Shown here: one piece after another, positions 1 to 13,630 of the stretch | How positions within the stretch are numbered: position 1 is the first letter of the stretch | How the letters are laid out: each line of letters begins with the position of its first letter | From: Xiphias gladius | Taxonomy: Eukaryota > Chordata > Actinopteri > Istiophoriformes > Xiphiidae | Length of the DNA stretch: 64,000 bases | Assembly (NCBI RefSeq): GCF_016859285.1 | Contig: NC_053415.1 | Coordinates: 25,823,001 to 25,887,000, forward strand | Direction: 5' to 3' | The notes under the pieces: model-generated | What the model was told of the DNA's origin: nothing | Database searches by the model: none | Seen by the model: the letters and a program-made list of their open reading frames with translations, nothing else | Made by a program: the position numbers and the translations under genes

Positions 1-1999
1 ATCAAAACTCATGAAAAAAAGTATAAAAAAATGGACAGAAACACTTCGTCACGGAGGCCATTTTTTCCACATTTCATCCTTTTTTTCCCACCGTTATTAT
101 TAGACAACAATTGGTAAACCGGACAGCAAAGGGAAAAAAAATTCCAATCAAAGGCTGATTTGCTTTGTTACTTTTTAGAGACACAAATGTGCAGGGAACC
201 TGAATCACAGACTTGGCAATAAGAGGCTGACCCTGAAAGTCCCAAACAAACCCCGGAGGTTTCATTTTCCTGAGCAAGCTGCGTCTATGGGAGACAGCGG
301 CCATAACGTCCTCATGCCCTATCTCAGCCCCTCGACGTCTGAGCCCTGATATGCAACACATCGGATTGTTTTCCCTTCTGGTAAAAGCCGTGGCCCTCGC
401 TGGCAGCCCACACAGCCCTTTTTCCTCCCAATAAGTTCTTACCTGAAATCAAATCCGCACGCTTAACGAGGAGGGAGCGAGTTGGAGGGAGAAAAGCAGT
501 TGTGAGCGTCAGCACTCTGCACTATGTCATTGGGCACAAGTATTTGACAGTTGGAATTATCTGTAAATACTTCATTAAACTGCGTATGAGTTCCCCTCTT
601 GTGCTCATGGTCCACTTCTGGTAAGATCTACAAATGATAACATAAACACTCTGAAAAAAACAAGAAAAAGAAATTCAATTCTCATTTGAAAAGAATTGGG
701 GAAGGAGGGAGGGAGAGGGGGAGGCCGGGAGAATGTGATTGGGGAGCAACAAAACAGCGGAGGTCTGTGTAATGAGGTTTGGAAAGTGTGCTCGGTGTTT
801 TGGGGCCAGGGTTTACTTGACCTGCCAGAGGGATTGTCTTCCAAACGGCCCCCGTGCCAGACACCGAGCTGTGCTGCCCAGGCATTCGCAACCAGCCTCT
901 ACCTGCGTTGTATTAAATCTGTTCAGAAATGTGGAAATCTGAGTTTCCCGGAGTGCCCCAGACGGACGGGGTCAGCTCATCAAAAAACGGTGGGTCTAAT
1001 TCGTCTTGCAACCTGGCCCCTAATAATCAGCCAAGGTGAAATAAAACGGAGCGCTCGCTCTCTGCCAGTCAGCTGTTTATAGCATGAAATCTTTCCTTGA
1101 TGGATGCTTGTTTCTCTTCTCAGACTACAGCATCTAAATTAAGCCGACTAACAGGCAGGACAGAATTTAGAGCGGCGCTCAGACGAGCTTGCCAGTAAAA
1201 TAAAACGCTCCCTGGCCCTCGGATCACTTGGGCCGCACTGACACACCGTAAGGCCACTCCAAAATCAACTCCATTCCCCTTCTGCTGGTCGCCCTGCTCT
1301 GAGGCTGACACAATCACCGCGGCAAACACTCCCCACGTCAAGCTGTCTGTACTAATAACCAGGCAGCCGGCCTCTCATGCCTCCTGTCAAGAGCACGCTG
1401 CTGTTTGGAGGAAATTGAAACTGAGAGAGAGGAGAGAGTGAAAATGGGAAGCGAGGAGGAGGGCGCAGAGGGAGATGGTGCGCTTTTTCGCAAAGGGAGG
1501 TCGCAGGTGACGCCGTCGCCAGCTGAAGCGAGACAAAAGTCCTGCCCGAGAGCTTAGAGTCCACTCTGCTGAGGCCGAGAGCCCGGACAAGAGGGGAGCG
1601 TGCCGAAAGACACGCACACGCACACAAGCACACGCACACAGATCCTACCATGAAGCTGGTGCCCTCAGGTTTCCGGAAACGCGACGTCCGCAGTCGGCGT
1701 CGGAGTCACAAACTTCCCGAACGTCTCAGCGCTGGTCGGCAACTCTCCAGCCGCTGGGACGCAGACGAGCGGACGGCCTTGTGGGTAAACAAGGGTGCGG
1801 GACAGTGGATGGTTTCACTTCGCAGGTCCCCCCCTGGGTGGGCGGAGTCCGTGCATTCAAAGTAAATGTCAATCATTGACTGTCAACCCCAATGAGGAAG
1901 CTTTTGTCTCCCAAAGTAAATCCCTTTAATTTCTCTGAAGGGAGTCAATGATTGAAAACATGCATTGAGGGACACCCGCATTGGCTCGTCGAGCGTTCG
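1..1999. other. Non-coding flank, no gene recognised
   Basis: Open frames here are short and match nothing I know. A purine-rich tract lies around 690-735 and a GC-richer part around 1,480-1,800. The 990-1,345 part contains TAAT-type motifs (CCTAATAATCAGCC) in otherwise complex, non-repetitive sequence, which is the look of conserved non-coding DNA, but conservation cannot be judged from one sequence. Confidence 0.4.
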
Positions 2000-2027
2000 G
2001 TGTGTGTGTGTGTGTGTGTGTGTGTGT
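2000..2027. repeat. (GT)n microsatellite
   Basis: Uninterrupted GT dinucleotide run of about 14 units. Confidence 0.95.
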
Positions 2028-2199
2028 CTTGGCGGATTCCTGAGTGGCTGTCAGAGCGATAATGATCTGGCCGGCTGTGTGGAGGCTGCGGGGTCAGAGG
2101 TGACCTCACCGCTGTGGTCTTGTGTTTGTTATTGCTATGCTGCCCTTGGACGGGTTAACATAGCACACACTGCATCAGCTGGTCTGTGCACTTCCTCTG

Positions 2200-2200
<1 letters not shown>

Positions 2201-2231
<31 letters not shown>
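2201..2231. repeat. (CA)n microsatellite
   Basis: Uninterrupted CA run of about 15 units, about 170 bases after a GT run of opposite phase. Confidence 0.95.
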
Positions 2232-2234
<3 letters not shown>

Positions 2235-4940
2235 TAGGCAGACGCTGCTCAGTCACCCGGCCCGTGCGAGGCGTCTGAGGGCCACTTCCACATGTGTTGA
2301 TGGGCCCTGAGTGAACTAATCTAAACTGGTGAAATGTTATCCCGCTACGGGGAGGACGGAAGCCCAAGTGGCCCCAGTCCACTACTGCTCTCTTTATCCC
2401 CTAATGTGCGGGAGATCTAGATACGCGTGTTGCCGCGGAGCTCAGGCCACTTAAAGCGGCGGGGGTTCCAAGGGACACTGGTATCTTTCATTTCCACACA
2501 GCACCGTGGTTTGAGGTGATAGGCATTTTCTGGTGGCAGGAAATGTATCTATTTGTGATTCTCTTTAATATTTTGCACAAGATTTCCCGAGGACAGCGCA
2601 AGATTTATTGAAGAAATCTCAAGTTCCGCGGGAGCTCCAACCGGATTTAGTGGAGAAAAAAAGGCTGTATAAAGCCACTGGTGTCTCCGGGAGGAGCTGC
2701 GCGAAGTCTGATAAATGCCCTCCAGTGATGTCGCTTGAGTCAGCATCGGCTGGGTCTGACGACCGGGGGGCAGAACGTCCGGCTTCCATTCTGATCCTCT
2801 TGTTTAAAACAAACAAACAAACCAAAAACCCCCAAATCTGTCCACCCGGAGTCGGACAGTTTTACAGGACCGCCATGAGAAATCAGTAGAGTTCTCTTCA
2901 AACCGCCTGAAACCTACTGTTCCCACCACAGAACCAAACACGGAACAGTTTCCGTTTAAATTTCCCCTCCAGTAAGAAAATGCCTAAACCTGGTCTGAAA
3001 TGAATCCAGTCTTTGAACTTACAATGATTCTTTAAAGTTAGAATAATTCAAATTACAATAACCATCACACTGCATGACAGCATCATATATGTTTCCTGTA
3101 TTTGCTTTTTTTTTTTTTTAAACTGAAGAATAGGATGTTTACACTCATTATGTTGAAAACCAAGGTGCTCTGCGTTTCTGGCTGCACCATTATATCAAAC
3201 GGAAATGAAGACGAGTTTTGCATCGTGCACGTTTTTCTGACGTGCTATCGAACGTATTTGGTACCTGCCGGAGACTTTGAGACCTTTGCTAAAATCAAAA
3301 CGACATTTCGATGAGTTTGAATGATGTTTGACTGCGCGGCGCGAGACTGTAAGGAGGTTAATGAGGAGAACGGAGTTATGCCGAGAAGAAAGTCGACCCT
3401 AAAAACAAACCGCCTGATTAGCGGCCGCGACAAATTCGCAAAGAACGCTGGTAACTTCGGGATTTATTGTGCCACACGCAGACATAACACGTTCACAAGA
3501 GCAAATGCATTAGACAGCATTAAAAACTCAGACCTCCGAAACACAGGCTCAGCAGAGCAAGGGTTATGTGGAAATGCGTAGAGGAAAAAAATAAACAATC
3601 GAAAGAAATAGTCCTCACAAGCTTGACATGTTTATCTCGTGCGATCTCTCACGTGATAAAGTCCTACGGACGTGGGATTTTCAGATAATTCCTGTGAAAT
3701 TCAAGCCATCACCAGCTGAAACATTCACTTCTCATGTAATACTGCTTGTGAAACAGCTTCAGCGTGACCAGTAAAACAGCGGTTTCCCATGTGATCAGTT
3801 CACACGTGGGCTCGTGTGTGTTTTTAAAACACTTTACACAGGAAAACCAGTATTTCACATGCTTTTTTTTTCGTAGGGGGAAAATAAAGAGCAGCGGGAG
3901 AGTAAAGTATAAATAGCAAAAATTTTTAAACATAACAGCTGAGTATTTGAGTCAGACTTTAGTAAATGGCTCATTTTATTCTTACCTATTGAGTTAGATA
4001 AACTTCAACCAGTGATAATCATTTCAGGGCTTTTGCCATGTGGACGGTCCTCAAAAGTCAGTCCCAGGCCTTTCGGGACTTGACATATTTTAATTGACGG
4101 GCCTTACCCCTCTGATAGTTTCGTGGTGTAACCTCCGTACAAATGCAATAGCGGCCACATTAGCAGTTGTGCTGAGTGTAGCCGCGCCAGCAGAGGTATG
4201 CTAATGGAGTCAGAAGATATTTCTGTGTGCGTCACAGGTCTCCTCTGAGTATGGTGGTCGGCTGCCCACCCACCTCCTCAATTCTCATACTTCAAACACT
4301 CGACAAAGACCCACTAATACGGAACATATTGGGGGATGGAGGGCCAGAGCCCCGGACATGTACGAGAGACAAAGCGCGAGGGAGAGAAAGACGAAGAGGG
4401 TATCCACTTAATCAGCCATTATTTGGAGACCGGGGAGGTTTGAAATCAACATGTCGGGGAACCGGGGCCAGGCCCTATGGCTTTATAACTGCTGTACAAA
4501 TAATCACAGCACAGATACCGGATATGGATCAGTCCTGCTCAGCGCCTGCCTTTCTCTCCCTCACATCCTTCCCTCCATCCCCGTCCTTGGGTGTTTGTGT
4601 CCCAGCAACTCATTCTTTTTCTGAGGTGCTACGGCACCTGCCTGCTTTCCTCTGTACTTCTCTTTGCTGCCTTTGCACACGACAAACTGACGACCTCATT
4701 GCCTCAAGAAAGGGGATAGTAGACGTGTGCATGCGTGGATTTGGATGCGTCGTTGCATAAATGTCTGCACGCTCTTGTACACACATGCATATGCAGATGC
4801 ATGCCGGCGTTTGTGTGTGTGGTGTTTTGCTGTGAAATGAAATCAAATGGGAATCATAAGCGAGGTGAACATGACTGATGGAGCTGCTCGGAGGGAACAG
4901 AAGCATTAGTGTGTATGGCAAGTGGTCTGGTTTGGCACAT
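2232..4940. other. Non-coding stretch, candidate regulatory DNA
   Basis: No coding gene recognised. 2,950-3,950 is AT-rich, complex sequence. 4,125-4,530 is complex and contains motifs such as CTTAATCAGCCATTATTTGG (4407-4426), typical in style of developmental enhancers; this is an impression, not a demonstration. Confidence 0.3.
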
Positions 4941-5138
4941 CGGGTGTGTGCGTGTGTGTGTGTGTGTGTGTGAGGGGGTGGTAATAGAGGAATGGGAACG
5001 ACATGGCAGATGAGGGGAATGGTGGGATGGAGTCAGTGAAGGTCTGACATTGCCAGAACTTGACATGTGTCATTGATTAACCGGGTAGAGTTGCAATAAT
5101 TTAGTCGACAAAGCATCATATTATTGCTGTGGATCCAG

Positions 5139-5170
<32 letters not shown>
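4941..5170. repeat. Two (GT)n microsatellites
   Basis: GT runs at about 4,941-4,971 (slightly interrupted) and 5,141-5,170 (pure), separated by ordinary sequence. Confidence 0.9.
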
Positions 5171-5174
<4 letters not shown>

Positions 5175-6175
5175 TAATGTTCCAGGGAAAAACCAGATAC
5201 TTGTTGACATAAACTGAGGTGCCAATGGGATATCATTGCATTGTTGTATTTCTCACTGTGCTATTTTTCTTTTATTACCGAGCAATTATTGAGTATGATT
5301 GCAATACCTTCTTGGAACTGGTACTTGCAAAATGATTGGTGCAAAACACTTTGCAGCAACGGTAAATATTAAACCTGAAACAGTTTTAATATTTACTGAA
5401 CAACTGAAAAGAGCATTTGTTTTTTTTGTTTGTTTTTGGCCACAGTCACAGAAATGGTGGTAATTATAATAAAAAATACAAGACAGTTCTGTTGACATGT
5501 CGTTTTGAAATTAAAAAAATGAGTATTGGAATGGTTTCATGGACCTTAAGTTCACGGAGCTGACTCAACTCATAAAAGATTGTAAAACCATTCACATCAG
5601 GAAAGTAGGTGGAAAAAACACCAACATTAAGGATTTAAGTTGGCAGCAGAGATCACAGTGTCTGTGGGTCAAATGTGCTGGTTCAGCTCTAAAACAGAGC
5701 TGAGTGTAAACAGTGTGAAACTACATCTAATACTACTTACAGTATGTCGGCCTCAGTGGGAAAAGTGTGTGTGAGAGAGGTGAAAGGGCCAGGTAGAGCA
5801 GACAAGAGGAGTGGGTAAGTGAGGGGACGGGAACAGCCGACACTTTCCTAAAACCAAAGCTGGACCTGTTTTATCTCAGTGTGAGGAGAGAAAGAGGGAA
5901 AGGGGTCTTTGCAGGGACAAGGCCAAGCTCGGTGCTGTGTGGCTGGGAGAGGAGGAGGAGGAGGAGGAGGAGGAGGGGAGAAGGGGAGGATGGGGGGGGG
6001 GGGCTAAGATGAGGCTGCTGTAGGCCTGGGGGTCTGTCTGTCTGTCTGGGAGCTGTGGAAGGCCTGCTCTTGGGGCTAACTGATTAGGCCATAATTTGAG
6101 GGGTGTCTCGAAGGAGCAGCCCCCTTTTTTCGCCCACCGCCACCACCCATGGGAGGCTGGAGTAGGTGCAATAGG

Positions 6176-6178
<3 letters not shown>
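5171..6178. other. Non-coding stretch with simple repeats
   Basis: No gene recognised. It holds a (GGA)n run at about 5,950-5,975, a G run of about 13 bases near 5,991 and a short GTCT run near 6,033. Confidence 0.5.

Positions 6179-6221
<43 letters not shown>
6179..6221. repeat. (CA)n microsatellite
   Basis: Pure CA run of about 21 units. Confidence 0.95.
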
Positions 6222-6224
<3 letters not shown>

Positions 6225-6571
6225 TGCTTATGAAATGATGGATAAGCAGACACGGGGATTGAGAACAGGAAGTGATGATTTAAACAGAGCACCAGAGACG
6301 CCAGCAGCAGAGCCACTTACCCTCCCTCTCTCTCACACTGAAGCTATATGTGCACTGGAAGGAACAGGTAAGCTTTGAATTATGTTTAACATTCACGTCG
6401 CCAGTGCAAAGTCCTTTAATTTGAAGCGGCTGTAATCAATATTTCATTGGATCAACAATGGATCGCATAACTGCTTGTATGTGAAAAGCTTTGCTAGTAG
6501 TGATGAACCTATAGAGAATTGTAGCCCGGCTGCATTTCCTCTCAGTCCTTAGGAGGTTTTCTTCTAGCGTC

Positions 6572-6925
6572 TTTCAGCTCATTATTTTGGTTTTCAGCCC
6601 CACAACTTCAACTTTTTGGTTCACTCTTACCGCGTTCATCAATCTTGTTTTCACCCGCAGCGGGCAGCTCTTTCCGGCGTAAGAAGCTGTAAGAAGCCAC
6701 TGTCCACTACCTGCTCAGCAGACGGACACAGTCAGAGACCAGCTGGCGGACACAGTGGAGCATTTAGCAGCCGAAGAGCCGGAGATTTCCCTCTGGAGCC
6801 GGTGGAGACCAAAACCAGAGCTAAAAGAGAAGGAATACTTGACTTAGATTCATCAGATGGCCAGAAACAAGACTCCAAATTAATGCTAATGCTGCTCCAC
6901 AGAGTATCTGGCCGGCAACTTTTTT
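6572..6925 (+). repeat. Dispersed repeat of unknown class, copy A
   Basis: Shares several blocks with 13,230-13,630 and 25,800-26,190 in the same orientation. Landmarks are TTTCAGCTCATT at the left, CCACTGTCCACTACCTG, CAGAGACCAGCTGGCGGAC, ACACAGTGGAGCATTTAGCAG and an AATGCTAATGCTGCTCC segment at the right. No transposase or tRNA-like head seen. Probably a non-autonomous element. Confidence 0.7.
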
Positions 6926-7004
6926 GTACGGATTAAACAAACGGGATTTAACATGTTAATTAGTGAACTTCAGAGGTGCTGGTAGCCAGATTTAGTTCTC
7001 TATT

Positions 7005-7150
7005 ATGCTAGGCTCAGCTAATTTGCGGTTGCCCGCAGCTTCGTATTCACAGTATAGGCATGATAACGGTATCAATCTTCTCGTCTTGTCTCGGCAAGAA
7101 AGCTAATAAATGTAATTGTTCTCAAAATGTCAAACTATTCCTTTAAAAGG
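7005..7150 (+). repeat. Dispersed fish repeat fragment
   Basis: The string TATCAATCTTCTCGTCTTG, then GGCAAGAAAGCTAATAAATG and ending CAAACTATTCCTTT resembles a very common percomorph repeat end that I know from other fish sequence. It may extend copy A of the repeat at 6,572. Confidence 0.45.
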
Positions 7151-10100
7151 TGTTAATATGTGAGTCGTGTGTTTCTCCTGCCACCAAGTAGCAAAAAAAA
7201 ATCCGTCGCTAGTGTAAAGCAATCAGTGCAAAGCTAGCACTTGATTGATACTGCATCCGCTGACAAATGTGGTTGCAGAAACTATTATTTTTTAAATATT
7301 ACCTGTAGAAAAAAAAAAGTGCTCAACCAAAGACAAAAAAAAAAAAAAGGGAGCCCTGGCCTTTGCAGCTAAAGTCAGAGTTTAAAAAAAGGGTTTGCAC
7401 ACCCAGATCAACTAGACTCTTCATTTTATTCAGTTTTCAATGTCGGAATTTAGTGCAGGGGAACAACGGACAGATGTTTTGGCTATGCTCTCTTCAGTGA
7501 GCCACAGTGTTGTATTCCTTGTAATTTCACATGTATGTAAATAATGAATGGATGAACCCAGATAAATTAAGAGAGCAACCCACTTTAGTCAGGTCTCCAT
7601 GAACCCATCATATTTTAACAATACAGACAATATAATAGCCGTAATTACGGCAGCATACAATATTTATTGCTGGCGGTTTTAAGCAGAGGAGCTGATATTT
7701 ATCCAGTAATTACAGGTACTAAAGCTCAGCCCTGCTTTGTTTCCCTGTTGTTTGGCCATTGCCATGACGGCGTGCAGGTCTGCACTGTCAACAAGCAGCC
7801 TGCAATCTCCCATTAGATCAGTTGCTATTAGGGCAGAGAGGAGTCACTGTGCAAACAGTACCCCTGCCTTTAAAACCAGGTTATCTAATCTAGTCAACAG
7901 GGATGAGCTGGACTTTGGAGTTCACATGCAGACAGAGCGGTTTGTCCACAAGTGTCGTTTGGCACGGGAATAAAACGCCACTCGAGATTAGACGAGCCTT
8001 CATTGTTCGATTGCCGTGATAGTCCCGATTCGGAGAAAGAGCTTTAAAAGCGGGGGATCAGATAAGAGTTTCTGGGGGCACTTTGTTGAGGGTCAGATAA
8101 CGTCTGGTGCCGATGGTTGGAGGTGGTGCTGTGGTCCCTCTTGCATTAGATGTGCTTCAGTGGAGGCTGTGTTTTGTAGCATTAACCAACCGGCTGCTGT
8201 GTAGATGTGCGCCCTCCTCAGTGATTAAAGGCTGGTTTCAGCTTTTTTTTTTTACATGCTTATATGTACATGAAAACATTCTTGGTTGCTGAAGAGATCA
8301 GTTAATTAACTAACTAACTAACTAAATGATTGGGAACAAAATCCACGGTATCTTTTTGTTCAAAAGGGCCTTCAAAATGAAACCAAAGCTGTAATTGTAA
8401 ATTTCAGGTTTTTTTAGCACCAAAATTCCCTCTGTGTGTTTCCACAGACTGTGATTCCTTGTTGAGCTGCAGTGGACAGAGAGGAGCATAAAGAGTGATT
8501 TTTTTTTTTTTTTTTTAACTAAAAGCACCATAACTTTGGACGATACCAACTTGATTTGGTTAACTCAGAGGCCTCCTATTGGGTCAAGTTTTTTTGTCAC
8601 AAAACAAGGACTGCGGACTTTGTCACACATCACTTACGGTGGAATCCCGTACGCAAGGGATCTTGTCGTGGCCAGGGTGGACAGCAGCAGCAATTACAGC
8701 AGCCACAAACTGGTACGATGTGCACACGGGCATGAGAGCATAGGTTTCACACAGACCTTTAGAAAACCGTGGAGCTATCCTTTCAGCCCGATCCTGGACT
8801 GAGCTCTCCTCCTAGCTTAAGGTTGGCACAGAATTCTTAAAGGAAGACACCTGAGCTCAGTCTGGGACTTGGCCTTGTCCCACTTTTGTACCCTCTTCGT
8901 GCCTATTGCACATTACAAAAAGGATCCAAACACAGTGAACGTTTCCCTGTAAGATTCCTATTTGTTTTAATCATTCATGTCCCCATCTTCTCCAGCTCTT
9001 CTCTCTCTCTCGCTCCCTCTCTGTCTCTTCCCCTTCACGACTGAGTGCTTTGGTCCAGGCTCAGGAGGCAGAGTATGTAGAGGCTGTGTATGCGGGCCCA
9101 GCCTGGCCCCGGCCTGCCCAGCATCAGGCTAAGTGCCTCTGACAGCCCGCTGCACAGTTATTAACTGTGATCCGCCACCACAGGGCCTGGGCAACCCCGC
9201 GCCGAGGGGAGGGTCCACCAGAGGGCTCTGCTCTAAACACAAAGACGGCTTTCACCTCGCCCCCGGTCTCCTCTGTACTCCACCATGCACCCTCCTGCCC
9301 CCACACACACACCCGCTAATACATATTTACATGATTTTATAAACTGTGCATACAGTTTTTCTAATATGGCCCTATTCATGTGGCCCTGGAACCGCTGGGA
9401 AGCTGCTCTGCCAACCGTTCAAGCCCCTGACACCGACGGGCTGAATAAAATGGCTTCGGTAGAGGACAGCTGTGACGGTGGGTTGTTTTTTTTTTGAAGG
9501 AATTGCTGGAGGGCAAATACATACACAGACCGCTGTAACATACAGCCCAGGCATGTACAGCGCAGCCTTGTCGGCTTTATGCTGCCTATGGAACATAGGC
9601 ATCGCGGCTTTCATCCGTATAGGTGGTCTGCAGCACTGTTTGTCCGCGCCCTCCAGCCTCCCCTTCTCTTCCTCAGGATGTGGGAGACCGGGGAGCGCCA
9701 CCGGCCCCCCTTCAAACAACAATGCAGCACGGGTCATTAGATGACAAAGTTGTGAGAGAAATAAATAAATGTTAGTGAGAGGGAGGACAGGGAACGGGAG
9801 AGAGAGAGAGAGAGACAGAAAAGGAGAGAGAGTGAGATTCATAATGACAGTTGACTATGTTTAGCCCCCAGAAAGGCATTGGGATAAACAGCAGCTCGTC
9901 CTAGCTAACAGGAGGGCTTAAAGTCGCTGAATTGAAAACCCCCAAAGCCACTTTTTCCTGCCCACATTGGCCATAATGAGAGCCCCACCATTCAATTGTT
10001 GAATAGTTGAGGCTTTTCCCTTTGAGGTGACTGGCTTTAATATAGCAACACGACATACACAGTGGAGCAACGGACATCCCCAGCAGCGTTCAAAGCAGTG

Positions 10101-11313
10101 GCGGGACAAGGATACGGCTGACATGCATTATTCCTTACAAAAGCTGCCCTTTGTTTGCTTTATGCTCAGATCCCACAAATTGTAGGCTTTGTCCGTCAAC
10201 ATTTCTTATTTCGGGCAGAGTCCTTTTTCCCCCTCCTCGCCCCCCTCTCCCTCCCGCTGTCCTCCCTGGCCTTGGCATGTGTTGATACTTACCGGCATTG
10301 ATAACTACACGCACATTTGCCGTCGGTTGAATCCATCCTTGCTGCTGCTCCTCGGGGGCTCGAAGGGAAGGGGGCAACTCGTCAGTCCGTGTCCCGCTTG
10401 GCTCCGCGATGTAAAATTTAACCCAGATTTCTGAGAACTGCGTAACATTTCCACTTTCCCGTCTCCCTATTGAAGGTCTCTATTTTATCACAGACGTGTA
10501 TACTCGGTGTTTGACTTTTTATGGATGTAAATTGTGAGAGAACATCAGAATGATATTACTAGGCAACAAAAATCCCCCGCAGGGTCTCTCTCACACCTGG
10601 ATCTGTAAGGAAAAGGCAAATCTGATCATTTGTATTTATTTTTATGGAGACATGGAAACAGAATTTAGTTTGCCAAAAGAAAAATCATGGAAGAAGTCAT
10701 AAAAACATCGTCCTTTTGTGTCAGTTAATTAAAACGCTATAAAAGCCTCAATATTTAGCTTCATATACAGCTCGGGCTTCCAAGTAATAAGTCATTCGAG
10801 CAGTTCTTTCCTCTTGAAGAACAGTGTGTCGGCGTAACATCATTTGTGCACAGTCTCTAGACATGAAATGGGGTGTCACCAGAACTCTCATGAACACGGT
10901 GGAAGATTTGATTCAGTTGAGTTGCATTTTGGATTGAGTCCCTAAGGTTTAACGAAAAAGTAAAAATTTCACTCACCCATCAGTGTGTGTTCTCATTAAA
11001 AGGAGCGGCTTCAGCCGTTTACTTTTCATGTGCATTTTTACAATGAAAACCAGTGATGCCATCACACTTCACATCAAATCCTAACAGAGGCGCTAATACT
11101 TTCCAGAAGACATCAGGAATTTATATTTTACGTTTTGAAATGTTGTCAAAAGTTGAATCATTTTTGGGAAACGACTGCAGCATTTTTATGTTCTGCACCG
11201 AGCAGTGCTCCGGTGTCATTTCGTGCTCTTTAGAAACCCTGCGCCTGACAGGTCAGGCACCATTAACCGAGCACACTGCCGAGTCAGAGCAGGTCAAAAC
11301 ACCCACTGGCGCC
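7151..11313. other. Non-coding stretch, candidate regulatory DNA
   Basis: No gene recognised. It holds A-rich runs (7,190-7,345), a TAAC run at about 8,300-8,327, a T17-like run near 8,500, and a GA run near 9,799. Two complex AT-rich stretches, 9,840-10,130 and 10,430-11,010 (for example GTCAGTTAATTAAAACGC), look like possible conserved non-coding elements. Confidence 0.3.
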
Positions 11314-11520
11314 ACCACACACACACACACACACACAGATTCCTCAATTAGCCCTCCTTTAGCCTGTGCCTCTCTTAACCCTGCAGCTACGCTTACAAGT
11401 CATTACACTCAGGGTCAAGTGTGATCCCTGTGCTTATCTGCATCAACAACTGGCAAGTGCAGGCGTACAGGGCTCTTGCACACACACACGCACGCACACA
11501 CACACACACGCACACACACA
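11314..11520. repeat. (CA)n microsatellites
   Basis: A pure CA run at about 11,314-11,337 and an interrupted CA/CG run at about 11,480-11,520. Confidence 0.9.
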
Positions 11521-11929
11521 GTACACACATATATACAAACTACACAAACCTCTGGTGAGTGTCCTGGGTAATAAAAAGTGATTTAGGGAGGGATGTGATT
11601 GAAGAGGCAATGCTGCCCCCATGTGCTCTGCAGTCTGTAATTACAAGTGGTTAGAAGATATTATTGGTGGATGATTGGTAAATCCCTCTTCCCAGAACCA
11701 CATTCCCAGAGACGGTCACAAACAGTCACCCTGGACCGTTTACAGTGTGCACCCTGATCAGAAACTTAGATCCTCAGATCAACATATATGAGCTGAACAA
11801 ACGATGTCGGAGCACATGGGCATCTTTTGTTGTCTAAGAGCTGAATCCTAAAATGGAAATGTGGGCTATTTCTCTTAAAATACATCCTTTTTTGTGTAAT
11901 AAACACTAAATAAACACAGGAGCAGACTG

Positions 11930-12275
11930 ACATGGGCATGGAGGGATTATTGAACAGGCCCACCAGGCCCAGGCCCAGGAGCCTGCGGGCCCTTTGGGCC
12001 CCTGGGTCTCTTATCGTTTCTTGTTGGAAAATGAGTCAAACGACCACAACGAGACACAAACCGACCACAAAGAGACAGAAAACAACAAAAAGGATGCAAA
12101 GCAACTACCAAGAGATGGAAGATTAGACGAAAAGATGCAAGACGATCGGAAAAGAGACACAGACTGACCACAAAGAGACACGTCTCTCTCTGTCTGGGTG
12201 TCCTGCTCCTATGTAGGAGAGGAGGAGGCCCTTTCACTACATGTCTGTGCCCAAGGGCCTGTAGTCTCACGATCC
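11930..12275 (+). repeat. Dispersed fish repeat with internal GACACAAA-type tandem units
   Basis: A GGCCC-rich head (11,958-12,003) is followed by degenerate tandem units around GACCACAAAGAGACA and ends near 12,275. The same family occurs inverted at 22,560-23,060 and probably 36,120-36,330. I know this repeat type from percomorph genomes but cannot name its class. Confidence 0.7.
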
Positions 12276-12579
12276 GTCCATGGACATGGGTGCGGGTCTC
12301 TTCATCTCATTCACAGACTTTAGCTTTGTGCGCTGCAGTGGCCTGAAAAGGTCTGGACCTCAGTGGTCCTAGTAGGACGTGGTGGCTGCAGCAGTGAACT
12401 GTGAGGTGAGACAGCGAGAGGTTTTATCTGAGCCGGATCGCAAAGCTCCGCTTCTCCGCTCCAAAGCCTCTCCGGTCTGAAAATGACTAGGGGATGTGTG
12501 GTGGGCCCGGGAGGACACTCCCTTTACCGCAGCCCTGCTATCTCTGTGGGGGTTCATTATACACACAGTGTGGCCACAC

Positions 12580-12730
12580 ACATGAATGCACACACATACA
12601 CAGACACTTGAGAACACATGCGTGCATAAACACAGGAGCACACACACACACACACACTCATTCATGAGCATATATTGTATGCACAGTATCCACACGTGCA
12701 ATTTCTTCTGTGAGAGATCATTACAAAGAC

Positions 12731-12761
<31 letters not shown>

Positions 12762-12765
12762 TGGT
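12580..12765. repeat. Interrupted (CA)n microsatellites
   Basis: CA-rich segment with purer runs at about 12,640-12,658 and 12,729-12,762. Confidence 0.9.
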
Positions 12766-12914
12766 CTCTGACAGGAACACTGGTGGGCAGATGTGTTCAC
12801 CATTCACCGCGCTATAAACTAACCATCATGAATATGTTTGTGTGGACATCCCCTGCCCCACCCATGCAGACAGATTCCCCGACAACCTTCCACCCATGGT
12901 CCCTCCACCCACAA

Positions 12915-12946
12915 GGTGCGGGTGCGGGTGCGGGTGCGGGTGCGGG
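12915..12946 (+). repeat. (GGGTGC)n hexamer array, G-quadruplex-type
   Basis: Five GGG tracts at 12,920, 12,926, 12,932, 12,938 and 12,944, each separated by TGC. This meets the standard G3N1-7 quadruplex pattern. Confidence 0.9.
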
Positions 12947-13229
12947 CCAGGGATAGAGAGGCGCGTCTGATGTCTGCGCCACTGAACTACTAAAGATTTA
13001 GTGTTTAGGAAAACAGACAGAGAAGTTAAACCGCCGAGGGGTCACAGGGTCAGGACACATCCCATGGACCACACACATTTGTACCCCTCTGGATTCTAAT
13101 CAATATTTTATCTCAATGCTCTGCTCCGCTCACCTGCTGGTCACTAACTGTGAGAGGTCAGTGTACAGATGGTTGATCTGAGCTTTTTTTTTTTTTTTGC
13201 TGAAAATGACAAATGGGGTACGTTTTGGT

Positions 13230-13630
13230 TTTACGGACCACAGCCCCGCTGTTTTAGTTCACCTCTCCTTGCTCTCAACCACCTTCTGCTCAGCCTTGGC
13301 AGGCGGCCGTTTTTCTGGGGAAAAGGCTCTAAAAACCCGTCGCACGGTGTTGTCACATTGTTCAGCACCAAACAGCGGACAAAGCGAGCAACTAGTCGGC
13401 GACCACTGTGGAGCAATTGGCAGCGAAAGGGGGCCAAATATTCCCCTCGGGAGTTGGTGTAAACCAAGACAAGGAGAGGAGAGTGAGAGCGAAAACCAGA
13501 GTGAATATTGAAACACGACTCCAAATGAATGCAAATGCTGCTCCGTGTCTGCTGGATGTGAACAGTAAACAGGCATTTCACTTAGGCTCTATCAGGCGAT
13601 AATATTTCAGTGTTGCGTTTACAGTTTGTT
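13230..13630 (+). repeat. Dispersed repeat of unknown class, copy B
   Basis: Related to 6,572-6,925 and 25,800-26,190. Shared landmarks include AAAGGCTCTAAAAACCC, CAGCACCAAACAGCGGACA, CCTCGGGAGTTG, GAAACACGACTCC and TTTCAGTGTTG near the right end. Confidence 0.7.

Noticed and set aside
4227-4760. 177-codon open frame
   Set aside because: No domain or homologue recognised; sequence looks like non-coding DNA.
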